10,953 nt of DNA from contig NZ_JZWV01000703.1 of assembly GCF_000966975.1 (NCBI RefSeq), forward strand, positions 1 through 10,953. Direction: 5' to 3'. Below are positions 6,914-10,953 of this stretch, piece after piece. The stretch's first letter is position 1. The number at the start of each line of letters is the position of its first letter. The notes beneath the pieces were generated by a model that saw only the letters and a list, made by a program, of their open reading frames with translations, made no database searches and was not told the origin of the DNA. A program made the position numbers and the translations under genes. Source of the stretch: Streptomyces katrae (GTDB lineage: Bacteria > Actinomycetota > Actinomycetes > Streptomycetales > Streptomycetaceae).

Positions 6914-6932
6914 CCCGGCGGCCGGCATGACC
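6904..6932. repeat. 12-bp direct repeat over the regulator stop codon
   Basis: GCCGGCATGACC occurs at 6904-6915 and again at 6921-6932, 17 bases apart. The first copy contains the regulator's TGA stop. The second creates an ATG at 6927 in frame with the DUF1330 gene, which is not its likely start. It may be a small local duplication. Confidence 0.4.
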
Positions 6933-6942
6933 GCGCAGGTAA

Positions 6943-6971
6943 TCGACCGGCCCCGCACGCCCTGCCAGGAT
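6943..6971 (+). promoter_or_regulatory. Candidate promoter of the DUF1330 gene
   Basis: TCGACC (6943-6948), a 17-base spacer and CAGGAT (6966-6971) give a good vegetative-type promoter with a start near 6978 and a leader of about 36 bases. Spacer length and -10 sequence are the same as in the candidate at 5838-5866. Confidence 0.5.
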
Positions 6972-7013
6972 GGGATCAACAAGCCCACCGGACAAGGGAA
7001 TCGGGAGTCAGAC

Positions 7014-7358
7014 ATGACCGCGTACGCCATCGGCCACATACGTCCCGAGACGATGAACGAGGACATCCTCCGCTACATCGAGGAGATCCAGTCGACCATG
7101 GACCCCTTCGAGGGCCGCTTCCTCGTCCACGGCAGCAAGGTCGAGGTCCTGGAGGGCTCCTTCCCCGGCGACCTCGTGATCATCGCCTTCCCGGACATCG
7201 AGCGCGCCCGCGCCTGGTACGCGTCCCCCGCCTACCAGGAGATCCTCCCGCTGCGCGGCCGCCACATCCCCGGCGACATCCTCCTGGTCGACGGCGTCCC
7301 GGCCGGCTACGACGCCACGAAGACGGCCGCCGCCCTCCGCGAGTCCGCCGGGCTCTGA
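7014..7358 (+). CDS. DUF1330 domain-containing protein
   Basis: The protein has 114 residues and nearly all of it is a DUF1330 domain, a small dimeric alpha-beta barrel of the ferredoxin-like type with no agreed function. Typical features are the opening MTAYAIGHIRP, the strand FLVHGSKVEVLEGSF (about 39-53), the block DLVIIAFPDIERARAWYASPAY (about 56-77) and a final strand HIPGDILLVDGV (about 86-97). The start at ATG 7014 is chosen because GGGAG at 7003-7007 lies six bases upstream and the domain begins there. An in-frame ATG at 6927 would add 29 low-complexity residues that overlap the promoter candidate. It has its own promoter candidate and a terminator immediately after its stop, so it is probably a single-gene transcript. 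Its neighbours suggest a stress or small-molecule role under the GlxA-type regulator, but this is only context. Confidence 0.9.
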   Translation: MTAYAIGHIRPETMNEDILRYIEEIQSTMDPFEGRFLVHGSKVEVLEGSFPGDLVIIAFPDIERARAWYASPAYQEILPLRGRHIPGDILLVDGVPAGYDATKTAAALRESAGL

Positions 7359-7389
7359 CGCCACCCGCGCCGGCCGGCCCCGGGTGGCG
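7359..7389 (+). terminator. Hairpin directly after the DUF1330 stop codon
   Basis: CGCCACCCG (7359-7367) pairs perfectly with CGGGTGGCG (7381-7389), a 9-bp stem. The loop contains the further palindrome GCCGGCCGGC (7369-7378). The stem starts on the first base after the TGA. There is no T-run, as is common in actinomycetes. It separates the DUF1330 gene from the SDR group. Confidence 0.6.
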
Positions 7390-7413
7390 GGGCCGGTGGC
7401 GGGCGCGGGGTGC

Positions 7414-7419
7414 GAGCAT
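7414..7419 (+). promoter_or_regulatory. Possible -10 element of the SDR-metE-ligA group
   Basis: GAGCAT ends six bases before the ATG at 7426 and could be a -10 for a near-leaderless transcript. No convincing ribosome binding site precedes that ATG and no good -35 is visible. This is weak, but the terminator at 7359-7389 implies that a promoter is needed here. Confidence 0.25.
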
Positions 7420-7425
7420 GGCCGT

Positions 7426-8039
7426 ATGCCTACTCACGTGATCACCGGCGCCGGCGCCGCCCGCGCCCGGCAGCTCCTCGAGCGCTACCCCGGCGCCCGG
7501 ACCCTCGTCGGCGACCTCGCGGACCCCGACCGGCTCTCGTGGGCCTTCTCCAAGCAGCCGATGCCCGAGCGGATCGACTCCCTCCTGCACATCGCCGGGA
7601 TCGTCGACCTCGGGCCCGTCGGCGAGCTGCGCCCCAAGACCTGGCACCAGCAGCTCAACGTCAACCTCATCGCCCCCGCCGAGGTCACCCGCCTGCTGCT
7701 GCCCACCCTGCGGGCCTCCAAGGCGACCGTCGTCTTCGTGAACTCCGGCGCCGGCCTCACCGCGCACCCCGAGTGGAGCGCCTACGCCGCCTCCAAGCAC
7801 GGCCTCAAGGCCCTCGCCGACTCCCTGCGCGGCGAGGAGAAGGCCAACGGCATCCGGGTCACCTCCGTCTACCCCGGCCGCACCGCCAGCCCCATGCAGG
7901 CCAAGGTCCACTCCCAGGAGGGCAAGGAGTACGACCCCGCCGCCTGGATCGACCCCGAGTCCGTGGCCACCACCATCGTCATGGCCGTCGACCTGCCGCG
8001 CGACGCGGAGGTCAACGACCTGACCGTCAGGCCCGGCCG

Positions 8040-8043
<4 letters not shown>
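7426..8043 (+). CDS. Short-chain dehydrogenase/reductase with a shortened cofactor-binding N-terminus
   Basis: The 205-residue protein keeps the classical SDR catalytic residues: N80 in LNVN (77-80), S107 in FVNSGAG (104-110), and Y120 and K124 in SAYAASK (118-124). HIAG at 55-58 replaces NNAG, and the YPGRTASPM segment (149-157) is intact. The N-terminus is abnormal. It starts MPTHVITGAG as expected, but AARARQLLERYPGARTLVGDLAD follows at once, so the TGxxxGxG loop, its helix and the second beta strand are missing. TGAG to the GDLAD aspartate spans about 20 residues, where about 45-50 is usual. The ATG at 7426 fits the first beta strand; an in-frame GTG start at 7384 would only add residues with no SDR pattern. 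The ORF is open and its stop overlaps the next start as ATGA. NADP binding is doubtful, and the substrate is unknown. Confidence 0.85.

Positions 8044-10953
<2,910 letters not shown>

Noticed and set aside
6927..7013. Upstream ATG extension of the DUF1330 gene
   Set aside because: It has no ribosome binding site, its residues are not part of the domain, and it overlaps a promoter candidate; ATG 7014 has GGGAG at ideal distance.
7384..7425. Upstream GTG extension of the SDR
   Set aside because: The added residues do not restore the missing nucleotide-binding segment, which belongs after TGAG, and the extension overlaps the terminator stem at 7381-7389.

Overview
The window looks like chromosomal DNA from a high-GC actinomycete, almost certainly Streptomyces or a close relative. 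G+C is very high and third codon positions are nearly all G or C. No TTA codon was noticed in any called gene. The ligA product carries an insertion I associate with streptomycete ligases. The gene set (cysteine desulfurase, mnmA, small MetE-like protein, ligA) is a familiar actinobacterial neighbourhood; from memory, Mycobacterium tuberculosis has iscS, trmU/mnmA and ligA close together too. No mobile element, tRNA, rRNA or CRISPR array was found. Coding density is high and no gene-free stretch exceeds about 130 bases.

Layout, left to right. (1) A perfect 18-bp hairpin, then a TRIC-family cation channel gene (72-728, +). (2) A double-hotdog TesB-like thioesterase (789-1640, +) behind an operator-like inverted repeat. 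(3) A NifS/IscS-type cysteine desulfurase (1769-2932, +). (4) A Tat-exported zinc amidase (2929-3600, -), whose stop codon shares a CTAG with the desulfurase stop. (5) mnmA (3669-4808, +), the tRNA 2-thiouridylase that would use the desulfurase's sulfur. (6) A divergent pair made of a zinc-free NADPH:quinone-type oxidoreductase (4822-5745, -) and a GlxA-type DJ-1/AraC regulator (5873-6913, +), separated by a 127-bp region rich in repeats. (7) A DUF1330 protein (7014-7358, +) with its own promoter and terminator. (8) A tight + strand group: an SDR (7426-8043), a stand-alone MetE catalytic-domain protein (8040-9023, ATGA overlap) and ligA (9055 to beyond the window end, 633 codons present).

How they fit together. 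Desulfurase and MnmA form a sulfur-relay pair for s2U34 in tRNA. The oxidoreductase, regulator and DUF1330 genes look like a small accessory redox or detoxification module between mnmA and the ligA group. Why an SDR and a MetE-like protein are coupled to ligA is not evident from sequence. Nothing here is clearly a new multi-gene system. The oddest items are the SDR, which appears to have lost most of its nucleotide-binding N-terminus; the set of genes with -10-like hexamers almost abutting their start codons; and the structured divergent control region at 5746-5872.
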